NCBI RefSeq assembly: GCF_018829635.1
Contig: NZ_JAHKKG010000007.1
Coordinates: forward strand, 583,361-647,360
Reading direction: 5' to 3'
DNA length: 64,000 bases
Source of the DNA: Paractinoplanes bogorensis
GTDB taxonomy: Bacteria > Actinomycetota > Actinomycetes > Mycobacteriales > Micromonosporaceae
Below, piece by piece: positions 41,685-49,478 of this stretch (the first letter of the stretch is position 1; each line of letters begins with the position of its first letter). The position numbers were made by a program, and so were the translations under genes. The notes under the pieces were generated by a model that saw nothing but the letters and a program-made list of their open reading frames with translations, was not told the origin of the DNA and ran no database searches.

Positions 41685-43575
41685 GACCAGCCTGACCGAG
41701 CGCCTGCTCTACGCGGGCGGGGTGATCGACGCCGTCGGCAGTGTGGATGCCGGCACCACCCGTACGGACTCGCTCGCCCTGGAACGCCGCCGTGGCATCA
41801 CCATCAAGACGGCGGTGGCCTCGTTCCCGCTGGGCGATCGCACGGTCAACCTGATCGACACGCCCGGCCACCCCGACTTCATCGCCGAGGTGGAGCGGGC
41901 CCTCCGTGTGCTCGACGGTGCCGTCCTGGTGATCTCGGCCGTCGAGGGGGTGCAGGCCCAGACCCGGGTGCTGCTGCGCACCCTGCGCCGCCTGCGGGTG
42001 CCGACGCTGATCTTCGTCAACAAGATCGACCGGGCCGGCGCGCGGGTCGGTGGTGTGCTCGACGAGATCGCCGCCCGGCTCACGCCCGACATCGTGCCGG
42101 TCAGTGGCGTGCTCGATCCGGGCACGGCCGTCGCCTCGGCTCACTCGCTCGGCTGCGCCGACGCCTCGTTCGCCTCGCGGTTGGTGGATCTCTCCGACGA
42201 TCCGCGTCTGCTTGCTTCCTGGGTACGCGATGAGCAGTCCATCCCGTACGAGGTGTTGCGCGCCGTTCTCCGCTCCCGTACGCGATCCGCCTCGGTGCAT
42301 CCGGTCTTCTTCGGTTCGGCGGTGACCGGCGCCGGGGTGGACGCGTTGATGCGCGGACTGACCGATCTGCTTCCGCCGGCGTCCGGCGACCCGGACGGTC
42401 CGCTCGGCGGCGTGGTGTTCAAGATCGAGCGGGACCGCGCCGGTTCGCGGGTCGCCTACGTCCGGCTGCACAGCGGAACCCTGACGGTCCGCGACCACAT
42501 CCCGTCCGGCGTGGTCACTGCCGTCGAGGGCATCGAGGGCGGCAACAGCGTCCGCCGATCCGCCGTCTCGGCCGGCGAGATCGCCAAGGTCCACGGCCTG
42601 CGCGAGGTGCGGATCGGCGACTCCATCGGCACCGCGACCGACGCGGGCACACCGGAACTGTTCGCCCCGCCCACCCTGGAAACCGTGGTCGTTCCGGTGC
42701 ACCACGAGCAGAAACCCGACCTGCACGCCGCCCTTACCGAGCTGGCCGAACAGGATCCGCTGATCGACCTGCGCCAGGACGACCGCCGCGGCGAACTGGC
42801 CGTCTCCCTCTACGGCGAGGTGCAGAAGGAGGTCATCGAGACCACGCTCGCCGAGGAGTACGGCGTCGCCGTGGCCTTCCGCGAGACCAGCGTCCTCCAC
42901 ATCGAGCGCCCCACCGGCACCGGTCGCGCCCTCGAGATCCTCGGGAAGGACGGCAATCCCTACCTGGCCACGCTCGGCCTGACCGTCGAGCCGGGCGACG
43001 GGTTGTCCGTCGAACTCGACGTCCCGATCGAGCAGGTGCCGATCCATCTCTTCAAGACCGAGGAGTTCTTCCGGGCCGCGTTGACCGAGACGATCCGGCG
43101 TACGGCCTCGCAGGGCCTTCATGGCTGGCCGGTGACCGATCTGCGGGTCCGGGTGACGCGCACCGGCTATGTCTCGCCCCTGACCGGCGCCGGTGATTTC
43201 CGCAAGCTGTTGCCGCTGGTGCTGATGAGCGCGCTTGCGCAGGCGGGCACGGTGGTCTGCGAGCCGGTGCACCACTTCCGCCTGGACGGTCCCGCCGACA
43301 CTCTCACGGCGGCGCTGGGAGTCTTCGGCCGTTTCCTGGAGTCGTCCGTCGTGGACGGTCCGCTCTTCGTCGTCGAGGGCCGTGTCCCCGCCGCCCGGCT
43401 GCGCGCGCTCGAGACTGCCGTGCCCGGGCTGACCCGCGGCGAGGGCGTGCTGGAGACGACGTTCGACAGCTACCAGCCGATCTCGCCGCCGTTCCCGACC
43501 CGCGCGCGCTGGGACGACAATCCGCTCGACCGGCGCGAATACCTGCTGCGGGTCGAACGTCGGCTGCGTCTCTGA
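41638..43575 (+). CDS. Tet/OtrA-type ribosomal protection GTPase
   Basis: 645 residues, the normal length of TetM/OtrA proteins. GTP motifs are all visible: G1 'AHVDAGKTS', G2 'RRGITIKT', G3 'DTPGHPDF', G4 'NKIDRAG'. The EF-G-like domains follow, with domain IV 'VRVTRTGYVSPLTGAGDFRKL' and a C-terminal 'LETTFDSYQPI'. Such proteins bind the ribosome and displace tetracycline. The start is GTG 41638 with AAGGA 5 nt upstream. A leader ORF and complementary arms precede it, so expression is likely drug-inducible at the translation level. Chromosomal homologues in actinobacteria sometimes have other ribosome-related roles. Confidence 0.88.
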   Translation: MPFLNLGIVAHVDAGKTSLTERLLYAGGVIDAVGSVDAGTTRTDSLALERRRGITIKTAVASFPLGDRTVNLIDTPGHPDFIAEVERALRVLDGAVLVISAVEGVQAQTRVLLRTLRRLRVPTLIFVNKIDRAGARVGGVLDEIAARLTPDIVPVSGVLDPGTAVASAHSLGCADASFASRLVDLSDDPRLLASWVRDEQSIPYEVLRAVLRSRTRSASVHPVFFGSAVTGAGVDALMRGLTDLLPPASGDPDGPLGGVVFKIERDRAGSRVAYVRLHSGTLTVRDHIPSGVVTAVEGIEGGNSVRRSAVSAGEIAKVHGLREVRIGDSIGTATDAGTPELFAPPTLETVVVPVHHEQKPDLHAALTELAEQDPLIDLRQDDRRGELAVSLYGEVQKEVIETTLAEEYGVAVAFRETSVLHIERPTGTGRALEILGKDGNPYLATLGLTVEPGDGLSVELDVPIEQVPIHLFKTEEFFRAALTETIRRTASQGLHGWPVTDLRVRVTRTGYVSPLTGAGDFRKLLPLVLMSALAQAGTVVCEPVHHFRLDGPADTLTAALGVFGRFLESSVVDGPLFVVEGRVPAARLRALETAVPGLTRGEGVLETTFDSYQPISPPFPTRARWDDNPLDRREYLLRVERRLRL

Positions 43576-43612
43576 CAATGTTCGTGTCGGCACTTTGGTG
43601 TATCCCGTTGCC

Positions 43613-43633
43613 ATAGTGTGTGAGACACAGTAT
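43613..43633. promoter_or_regulatory. PadR operator (ATA-x-TGTGT / ACACA-x-TAT)
   Basis: An almost perfect palindrome with the core TGTGT-GAG-ACACA (43617-43629) and flanking ATA/TAT. It fits PadR-family operators. It ends 10 bp before ATG 43644, which supports that start rather than GTG 43620 inside the operator. Confidence 0.65.
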
Positions 43634-43643
43634 CGTGTTGAGC

Positions 43644-43988
43644 ATGACAACGGATGCGACGCTAGCCAGCCACTTGCAGGAGCTGCGCCGCGGCACGGTG
43701 GTCGTCGCCAGCCTCACCGTGCTGCGGGCCCCGGGGTACGGATATTCGCTGCTGGAGACGCTGAGCGAGGCCGGTTTCGAGGTCGAGGCCAACACGCTCT
43801 ATCCGCTGCTGCGCCGGCTCGAGGCACAGGGGCTGCTGACCAGTTCGTGGAACACCGACGAGGCCCGGCCGCGGAAGTTCTACACCACCACCGAGCAGGG
43901 AAACGCGATCGCGGACGCCCTGCGCACCGAATGGGCGCGTCTCGACGACGCCATCACCGACCTCTCGACGACCCCCGTCAAGGAGTAG
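43644..43988 (+). CDS. PadR-family regulator
   Basis: About 114 residues from ATG 43644. The winged HTH shows 'LQELRRGTVVVASLTVLRAPGYGYSLLETLSEAGFEVEANTLYPLLRRLEAQGLL' features (GYGY, TLYPLLRRLE) and 'RKFYTTTEQG' in the wing. It is immediately followed by a permease-prefix membrane protein gene (gap 5 nt), a very common actinobacterial pair. Autoregulation through the palindrome at 43613-43633 is expected. The inducer is unknown. Confidence 0.9.
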   Translation: MTTDATLASHLQELRRGTVVVASLTVLRAPGYGYSLLETLSEAGFEVEANTLYPLLRRLEAQGLLTSSWNTDEARPRKFYTTTEQGNAIADALRTEWARLDDAITDLSTTPVKE

Positions 43989-43993
43989 ACAAA

Positions 43994-44968
43994 ATGACCA
44001 CGAACCTCGTCGACCGCTACGTCTTCACCGCCCTGCGCCGCGTGCCCGAGCAGCAGCGCTCCGACATCGACCGCGAACTGCGCGCCTCCATCGAAGACGC
44101 GGTCGAGGCCCGTCTCGAGGCCGGCGAGTCGCGTGAGGCCGCGATCGAGCGCACGCTGCTCGAACTCGGCGATCCCGACAGATTGGCCGACAGTTATGCC
44201 GGCCGGCCCAACTACCTGATCGGCCCCGAGCTCTACCCGGTGTGGCGCCGGCTGACGCTGATGCTGCTCACCACCGTCCTGCCAATCGTCGTCATCGTGG
44301 TGGCGGTCGTGCAGATCCTGTCCGGCGACGTCACCGTGGGCGACGTGATCGGCTCGGCGATCGGCACGATCATCAACGTCGGCGCCCAGATGGTCTTCTG
44401 GAGCACGCTCGGCATCTGGATCATCGAGCGCACCGGCGCGGGCAAGGACGACCTGAATCGCCCGTGGACCCCCAAAGACCTTCCCAAGTACGAACGTGGC
44501 GCACCCAGCCGGATCCAGCTCGCGGCCAACCTGGTCTGGCCGGCCACCCTGGTGCTGCTCCTGGTGCTCCAGCAGTTCGCGTTCACCGAGGTGCCGCTGC
44601 TCGACCCGGCGAACTGGTCCTTCTGGTGGCCCGTGCTCATCGTGCTCGTCGTCCTGAAGGGCCTGCTGGCCTACTGGGTCTACCGGGCCGGCACCTGGAC
44701 CCGTCCGATCGCGGTCGTCAACGCTGTGCACGGCCTCGCCGTCGCCGCCGTCCTGCTCTACCTGCTCGGCAGCGACAACTTCTTCAACCCGGCGTTCACC
44801 GGCTTCAACGACGTCCCGGTCGACCTGACCGGCTGGATCTCGGTGGCCACGATGATCTGCGTCGCCCTGAGCATCGCGTACGACATCGGCGACGTGACCC
44901 GCAAGACCGTGCAGGCCGGTAAGGGCCTGCCGGCCAAGATCCCGGGCAGCGGCAACACCTACGCCTGA
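43994..44968 (+). CDS. Permease-prefix (HAAS-like) membrane protein
   Basis: 324 residues. The N-terminal ~75 residues are a HAAS-like helical signalling domain: 'RYVFTALRRVPEQQRSDIDRELRASIEDAVEARLEAGES...ALLELGDPDRLADSY' pattern (in short blocks). About six to seven hydrophobic helices follow (82-105, 110-135, 175-195, 210-230, 240-258, 275-295). The gene is paired with a PadR regulator. HAAS/permease-prefix proteins are thought to relay PadR-linked signals, but their function is not established. Confidence 0.83.
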   Translation: MTTNLVDRYVFTALRRVPEQQRSDIDRELRASIEDAVEARLEAGESREAAIERTLLELGDPDRLADSYAGRPNYLIGPELYPVWRRLTLMLLTTVLPIVVIVVAVVQILSGDVTVGDVIGSAIGTIINVGAQMVFWSTLGIWIIERTGAGKDDLNRPWTPKDLPKYERGAPSRIQLAANLVWPATLVLLLVLQQFAFTEVPLLDPANWSFWWPVLIVLVVLKGLLAYWVYRAGTWTRPIAVVNAVHGLAVAAVLLYLLGSDNFFNPAFTGFNDVPVDLTGWISVATMICVALSIAYDIGDVTRKTVQAGKGLPAKIPGSGNTYA

Positions 44969-44978
44969 CCCCCGACCG

Positions 44979-45012
44979 GATGCGCCCCTCGGCTATGAGG
45001 GGCGCATCTTTT
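44979..45012. terminator. Bidirectional intrinsic terminator
   Basis: Perfect 12-bp stem GATGCGCCCCTC / GAGGGGCGCATC, 6-nt loop, then TTTT on the plus strand. It lies between convergent genes; the stop codon of the minus-strand NmrA-like gene is in the loop. Confidence 0.88.
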
Positions 45013-45814
45013 CCGTGTTGCGTTGCACCCAGTCGGCGAACGTGGCCGGCGGCCGCCCCAGCAGCTGCTCGACGGTCGGGTGCACGGTGGTCTCGTCGAT
45101 CAGCCCGCCCCGATAGAACTCGTGGAACGCATCGGCGTACTGCGCCGGCAGTCCCTCGCGAGCCTCCTCGTCCGACGGCACCTCCACGGTGAGCCGCCGC
45201 CCGATCGCCGCCCCGAGAATGTCGGCCCGCTGCTGAGCGGTCAGGGCCTCCGGACCGCTCAGCCGGTACGCCTGGTGGTCGTGCTCGTCCGTGGACAGCG
45301 CCCGCAACGCCACCGCCGCGATATCGGCCGGATCGATCACGGACAGCGCGACATCCCCGAACGGCTCGCGAACCATGTCCCCCGCCGCGATCTGATCACG
45401 CCAGCGCAGCGTGTTGGACATGAACGCGTTCGGCCGCAGCAGAGTCCACCCCAGGCCCGACGCCCGTACGGCATCCTCCGACTCCAGGTGATACCGGGCC
45501 ACCGCGTTGGTGCGACTCCCCGACGGCGCCGACGAGGACGACAACAGCACCACCCTTCGGGTGTCACCACTTGCCGCCTGCTGAAGCGTCTCGGCCAGCC
45601 CGCCGTACCCCGCCGGCGTGAACATCGCCTCCACCCCGTCGAGCGCTTTGGTGAGGCTCGACGCGTCATCGAGGTCCCCGACGTACGCCTCCGCCCCCGG
45701 CGGCAGCCCACGCCCACTGCGCGAGACCGCCCGGACTTCATGCCCCTCCGCAAGCCCAGCCTCGACGATCGCCCGTCCGACGTTTCCCGTCCCGCCCAGC
45801 ACCAGAATCCGCAT
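44993..45814 (-). CDS. NmrA-like NAD(P)-binding protein
   Basis: 273 residues from ATG 45814, with TACCGT 6 nt upstream, so probably a leaderless message. Rossmann motif 'ILVLGGTGNVGRAIVEAGL' at 3-21, no catalytic Y-x-x-x-K, and the NmrA-type 'ARYHLESEDAVRASGLGWTLLRPNAFMSNTLRW'. Members act as redox sensors or as small-molecule reductases (QorB/azoreductase-like). Nothing in the context narrows this. Upstream in-frame codons lack signals. Confidence 0.85.
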   Translation of the reverse strand: MRILVLGGTGNVGRAIVEAGLAEGHEVRAVSRSGRGLPPGAEAYVGDLDDASSLTKALDGVEAMFTPAGYGGLAETLQQAASGDTRRVVLLSSSSAPSGSRTNAVARYHLESEDAVRASGLGWTLLRPNAFMSNTLRWRDQIAAGDMVREPFGDVALSVIDPADIAAVALRALSTDEHDHQAYRLSGPEALTAQQRADILGAAIGRRLTVEVPSDEEAREGLPAQYADAFHEFYRGGLIDETTVHPTVEQLLGRPPATFADWVQRNTEKMRPS

Positions 45815-46083
45815 CCACCCACGGTAGGCATTCCACCCCCGCCCCGCCGGGTGGTCGCCGACCACATCGGACCCCGGGTCCGTCGCGGCTGTGGCGCAGA
45901 TAACGCGTCGCGCGGCATCGTCCGTACGGGAATCGCGTCTTTGGGGTGGGCTGATAGCGACGTGGGATCCATTTGAACAGGGGCTCGTACTCCCCTGCGA
46001 GAAACCGCTTCGGCGGTACGGATTCGGCCGCTCCGGCGGTCGGTCGGGGAGAGCGGTTCCCGGCGTGTGCCTAGGTTGGCGAC
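45815..46083. other. 269-bp intergenic region with two stacked hairpins
   Basis: No convincing gene. It contains CAGGGG-8-CCCCTG (45978-45997), then ACCGC-TTCG-GCGGT (46004-46017), a stable UUCG-type tetraloop, and one copy of CGTACGGGAA (45923-45932). At its right end TAGGTT lies 6 nt before the next ATG, a leaderless-type promoter. A small RNA is possible but unproven. Confidence 0.4.
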
Positions 46084-46602
46084 ATGCCTGAACTCATCGC
46101 GCCGACCACCCGTCTGCACGCCGCCTTCCTCGACTGCCACCGCGAGTGGGGCCCCGGCCTCCACGAGGACGGCTTCGGCCTGGGCCCGGACGACGACGTG
46201 GAATCGCCCGAGGGTTTCGCCGCGTGGGTGGCCGGCCGCCTGCGCGGATCGCATCCCACCGGCACCCCCTGCCCGCCGGGCCCCCACGCCACGATGAGGT
46301 GGATCGTCGAGGACGGACGGATCCAGGGCGGAATCGCCTTGCGGCACGTGTTCGACAACCAGCTCGGCCACATCGGCTACGGCGTGCGGCCGTCCGCCCG
46401 GCGACGCGGCCTGGCCGGTTGGGCGCTGGGCGAGATGCTGACGGAGGCCCGAGCCGCCCTCGGCGTCGACCGCGTCCTCATCCCGTGCCTGGCCGGCAAC
46501 GTCGCTTCGGCCCGCACGATCGAACACAACGGCGGCGTCCTCGACACCATCTGGCAAACCGGCCACGGCCCCGTACGCCGCTACTGGATCACCCTGTCCT
46601 GA
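46084..46602 (+). CDS. GNAT-family N-acetyltransferase
   Basis: 172 residues. The acetyl-CoA site is 'GYGVRPSARRRGLAGWALGEMLTEAR' (Q/R-x-x-G-x-A analogue), and the C-terminal 'CLAGNVASARTIEHNGGVLDTI' is typical of the RimJ/YjdJ-like group. TAGGTT lies 6 nt upstream, so it is probably leaderless. The acceptor is unknown. Confidence 0.87.
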   Translation: MPELIAPTTRLHAAFLDCHREWGPGLHEDGFGLGPDDDVESPEGFAAWVAGRLRGSHPTGTPCPPGPHATMRWIVEDGRIQGGIALRHVFDNQLGHIGYGVRPSARRRGLAGWALGEMLTEARAALGVDRVLIPCLAGNVASARTIEHNGGVLDTIWQTGHGPVRRYWITLS

Positions 46603-46638
46603 CCGTGGGCGGGCGGCCTGATTGGTAGCGTCGCCCGC

Positions 46639-47841
46639 ATGGAGGACGCCGTCGCCTACCGGGCCCTGCGCTATCTGCTGCGATCGCAACGACACCCGGA
46701 GAACGCCGCCAACGACACTCTGATGGCGCTCCTGAGCGATGATCACGCTCTGCGCGTGGCGTTCCTCGCGGCGGTGGGTCGCCTGGGCCGGCGCGATCTC
46801 TCGGCGTGTCATATTCAGCGCGAGTCGCACACCGTGGACGCCGGGACGGGTAAGCCGTCGCGGCGCGATTTCCTCCTCTCGCAGGGCACGCTCCCGTCCG
46901 CGATCATCGAGACCAAGATCGACTCCTCGCTCACGTCCGGCGATCAGGCCGCCCGCTACTTCGATCAGCTGGCCGGGGGCGGACTGCTGATGCTCGTCAC
47001 GCGCAAGCCGCTGGTCGCCGCGCTGGCCGCGGGCGCGTCCGCGCAGCTGAACGTCCCGCTGGAACAGGTCGACGGCATCCACCGCGGCCGGCGGGACGGC
47101 CGGGACGTGCTCGTGCTGTCGTGGAGCCGCCTGCTCGAGGATGTGAGCGGGCCCGACGGCCGCAAGTTCGGCGAACTGGCCGCGTTCGAGGCGGCGGTCG
47201 AGGGCGTTTCGGATTTCGTCCCCTTCGGCGCGGACGTCAACGACGTCTCGGCCGGCCGCACCGTTCGGCAGGCCGCCCGGGTGGGTGAGCTGATGGTGGA
47301 GGAGATCCGTCGCCGGCTGGGACAGCCCGACAACTCCATTCGTATCGATCGGGTCAGCACGCCGTGGAATCGCGGTTCCTCGGTGTGGACGAAGGTGACC
47401 ATCCGCGAGCACCAGCTCTGGGTCGGATACAGCGCCAGACAGTGGGCGGTGACGCCGGGCGACCCGGACAACGCCCGCGCGGGGAACGATCCGGCGCGAC
47501 TGCCCAGCCCGTTCTGGGTCGGCCGGTTTCACGAGTCGGTGCGCGGCCGGCAGCACGACCCCGCAGTTGTCGCCGCGCGGCGGGAACGACTCGATCGGCT
47601 CGGCGTCGCGCGCCCGCTCGAGGTGCTGCTGGGCGTCAGCGAGCGGGCGGTCGTCGATCACCTGGTCGAGGAGGCCCTGGAACACATCCGCGCGATCAGC
47701 GATGGGCTCCACGCGGATCCTGACCTGGCCGCAGACGGTCCGGGCGCGGAAGTGGACGAGGATCCGGAACTGGCCGCAGACGGTCCGGGCACAGACGTGG
47801 ACGAGGACCCGGACGCCGGTGCGGCCGGAGAAAGCAACTGA
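46639..47841 (+). CDS. Orphan PD-(D/E)XK-like protein with acidic repeat tail
   Basis: 400 residues. I do not recognise a named family. The N-terminal half has a candidate nuclease core D77-x13-E91-T-K93 ('RRDFLLSQGTLPSAIIETKID'-type; read as D...ExK), followed by 'SGDQAARYFDQL', which resembles stand-alone PD-(D/E)XK proteins of phage-defence and restriction type. The middle (about 180-330) is mixed alpha/beta. The last ~35 residues contain two copies of an acidic block 'DPxLAADGPGxxVDED'. A leaderless promoter (TAGCGT, 7 nt before ATG) and no partner gene suggest it acts alone. Nuclease activity is inferred only. Confidence 0.6.
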   Translation: MEDAVAYRALRYLLRSQRHPENAANDTLMALLSDDHALRVAFLAAVGRLGRRDLSACHIQRESHTVDAGTGKPSRRDFLLSQGTLPSAIIETKIDSSLTSGDQAARYFDQLAGGGLLMLVTRKPLVAALAAGASAQLNVPLEQVDGIHRGRRDGRDVLVLSWSRLLEDVSGPDGRKFGELAAFEAAVEGVSDFVPFGADVNDVSAGRTVRQAARVGELMVEEIRRRLGQPDNSIRIDRVSTPWNRGSSVWTKVTIREHQLWVGYSARQWAVTPGDPDNARAGNDPARLPSPFWVGRFHESVRGRQHDPAVVAARRERLDRLGVARPLEVLLGVSERAVVDHLVEEALEHIRAISDGLHADPDLAADGPGAEVDEDPELAADGPGTDVDEDPDAGAAGESN

Positions 47842-47881
47842 AGGAGCGACCGGAGAAGCCGCGGCGAGCGAACAGCGCTCG

Positions 47882-49324
47882 CTAGGTGTCGAAGCGGGCG
47901 GCGGCCAGCGCCAGCCACAACTGGACCCGGTCGGCGGTGCGGGACAAGGAGCGGCCGGTCAGGCGCTCGATCTGCTCGAGGCGGTAGCGGACCGTGTTGC
48001 GGTGCACGATCAGGCGGTCGGCGACGGTGGTGACCGAGCCGTCCGCGTCCAGGTAGGCGCGCAGCGTCGCGACCAGGGAGCCGGCGTGCGCGGCGTCGAA
48101 GTCGAACAGCGGGCGCAGCAGGTCGCGGGCCAGGTCGCGCAGCGGCACGTCGTCGCTGGCCAGCAGCAGGCCGGACAGGCTCATCGGCTCGCGTTCGTTG
48201 ATGCCGGGGCCGCGGGTCATCGCCTCGTGGGCCTCGTAGTAGCTCCAGCGCAAACCGTTCATTCCGGTGTACCAGCCGCCGATGCCCACGCGCACCGCGT
48301 CGCCGCGCCGGCCCAGATAGGCCTGCAACTGCCGGGCCACCTCGCGGGCGGGCCGGCCCGGTTCGAGCACGGCCAGCAGACAGTCGTCGAGGACGGCGGT
48401 CGTCGCGAAGGGGAGGGGCGGGCTCGAGATCAACCGGTCGGGGGTGTCCACCGTGGCCACGATCAGGGCGTGTTCGTCGTCGGGGCGGATGCCGAACGGG
48501 GCCAGCCGCCGGGCCGCCTCGGGCGCGCCGATCGTGCCGCGCACCAGGTCTTCCAGCACCTGGCCGGCCAGTCGCCGTCTGCCGGCCAGTTCGGCCTGGC
48601 GGCGGGCCAGTTCCAGACCGACGAGCGAGACCGCGTACGGCAGCACGTCCGCCGATCGCCGGGGCCGGCGGCAGCACAGGTAGGCCACCACCGTGTTTTC
48701 CACACTGACCGGGATCGCGGTCAGCGCGTCGGCCCGCGCCGCGGACAGGATCTGCTCGACCGGCCAGGCCGCGCTGACCGGCGCCGTGGCCAGCACCCGC
48801 CCGTAGAGGTCGAGCACCATCGCCGGCGCCCCCAGGATCTGGTGCAGCGACTCGATCAGCGCCCCGAGCCCGCGCCCGGACAGCAGTGCCCGGGCCAGGG
48901 TGTCGTGCTCGTCGAGCAGGTCGGCGAACCGTCCGTACTGTTCCTCGAGCACCCGGTCGGCCACGAACCGGTCGACCGCGATGAACGGCGTCGCGTACGG
49001 GATCTCGATCACCGGCAGCCGCAGCGAGCGGGCCGCGGCCAGGGTGGCGTCCGGAATGGCGGGATGGCTGAGCCCGACCCCGAAGCCGAGCCCGGCGGCG
49101 CGGCCCTCGGCGACCCGGCCCACGAACTGCCGTTGCGACGAAACGGTGGTCTGGCTCAGCCCGGTCGTCAGCACGAGCTCGCCGCCGGCCAGGAACGGGC
49201 GCGGGTCGGCCAGTTCGGTGACGGCGCACCACCGTACGGGCTGGTTCAGGGCGGCCGGTTCCCCGTCGACCAGCCGCAGTCCCAGGTCGGGATCGGCGAG
49301 CACATCAGCCAACCGCAGCGTCAT
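47882..49324 (-). CDS. PucR-family regulator
   Basis: 480 residues from ATG 49324. N-terminal PucR domain: 'MTLRLADVLADPDLGLRLVDGE' and 'FLAGGELVLTTGL'. Middle GGDEF-like/CdaR domain. C-terminal HTH_30 'VADRLIVHRNTVRYRLEQIERLTGRSL'. It is divergent from the ALDH/ABC operon, and PucR-type proteins usually activate purine, GABA or polyamine catabolic genes. So it is the likely regulator of the operon at 49479-54642. The upstream extension of the open frame is not needed. Confidence 0.9.
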   Translation of the reverse strand: MTLRLADVLADPDLGLRLVDGEPAALNQPVRWCAVTELADPRPFLAGGELVLTTGLSQTTVSSQRQFVGRVAEGRAAGLGFGVGLSHPAIPDATLAAARSLRLPVIEIPYATPFIAVDRFVADRVLEEQYGRFADLLDEHDTLARALLSGRGLGALIESLHQILGAPAMVLDLYGRVLATAPVSAAWPVEQILSAARADALTAIPVSVENTVVAYLCCRRPRRSADVLPYAVSLVGLELARRQAELAGRRRLAGQVLEDLVRGTIGAPEAARRLAPFGIRPDDEHALIVATVDTPDRLISSPPLPFATTAVLDDCLLAVLEPGRPAREVARQLQAYLGRRGDAVRVGIGGWYTGMNGLRWSYYEAHEAMTRGPGINEREPMSLSGLLLASDDVPLRDLARDLLRPLFDFDAAHAGSLVATLRAYLDADGSVTTVADRLIVHRNTVRYRLEQIERLTGRSLSRTADRVQLWLALAAARFDT

Positions 49325-49478
49325 GGATCCGCCCCGAGAGCCGAGAAGACGGGAGAAGCCTGAGAGTTGACTGTACGACTGCACAACGCTCGCGCGTAAG
49401 GACTGGATTTCCGTCCATTTACGGAGATCAGTTCCCGCCCCTAACGTGACCTGCAACACGTCGCTGAGGGGGTGCCCG
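49325..49478. promoter_or_regulatory. PucR-ALDH divergent promoter region
   Basis: 154 bp with TTGACT near 49372, and the inverted repeat TCCGT-6-ACGGA at 49410-49425, about 55 bp before the ALDH start. This could be the PucR site. No match to a known PucR consensus was recognised. Confidence 0.4.

Noticed and set aside
41470..43650. 726-codon minus-strand open frame opposite the Tet-like gene
   Set aside because: Shadow; the sense strand has all GTPase motifs.
45337..47712. 791-codon minus-strand open frame
   Set aside because: It crosses a minus-strand gene in another frame and two plus-strand genes; no domain.
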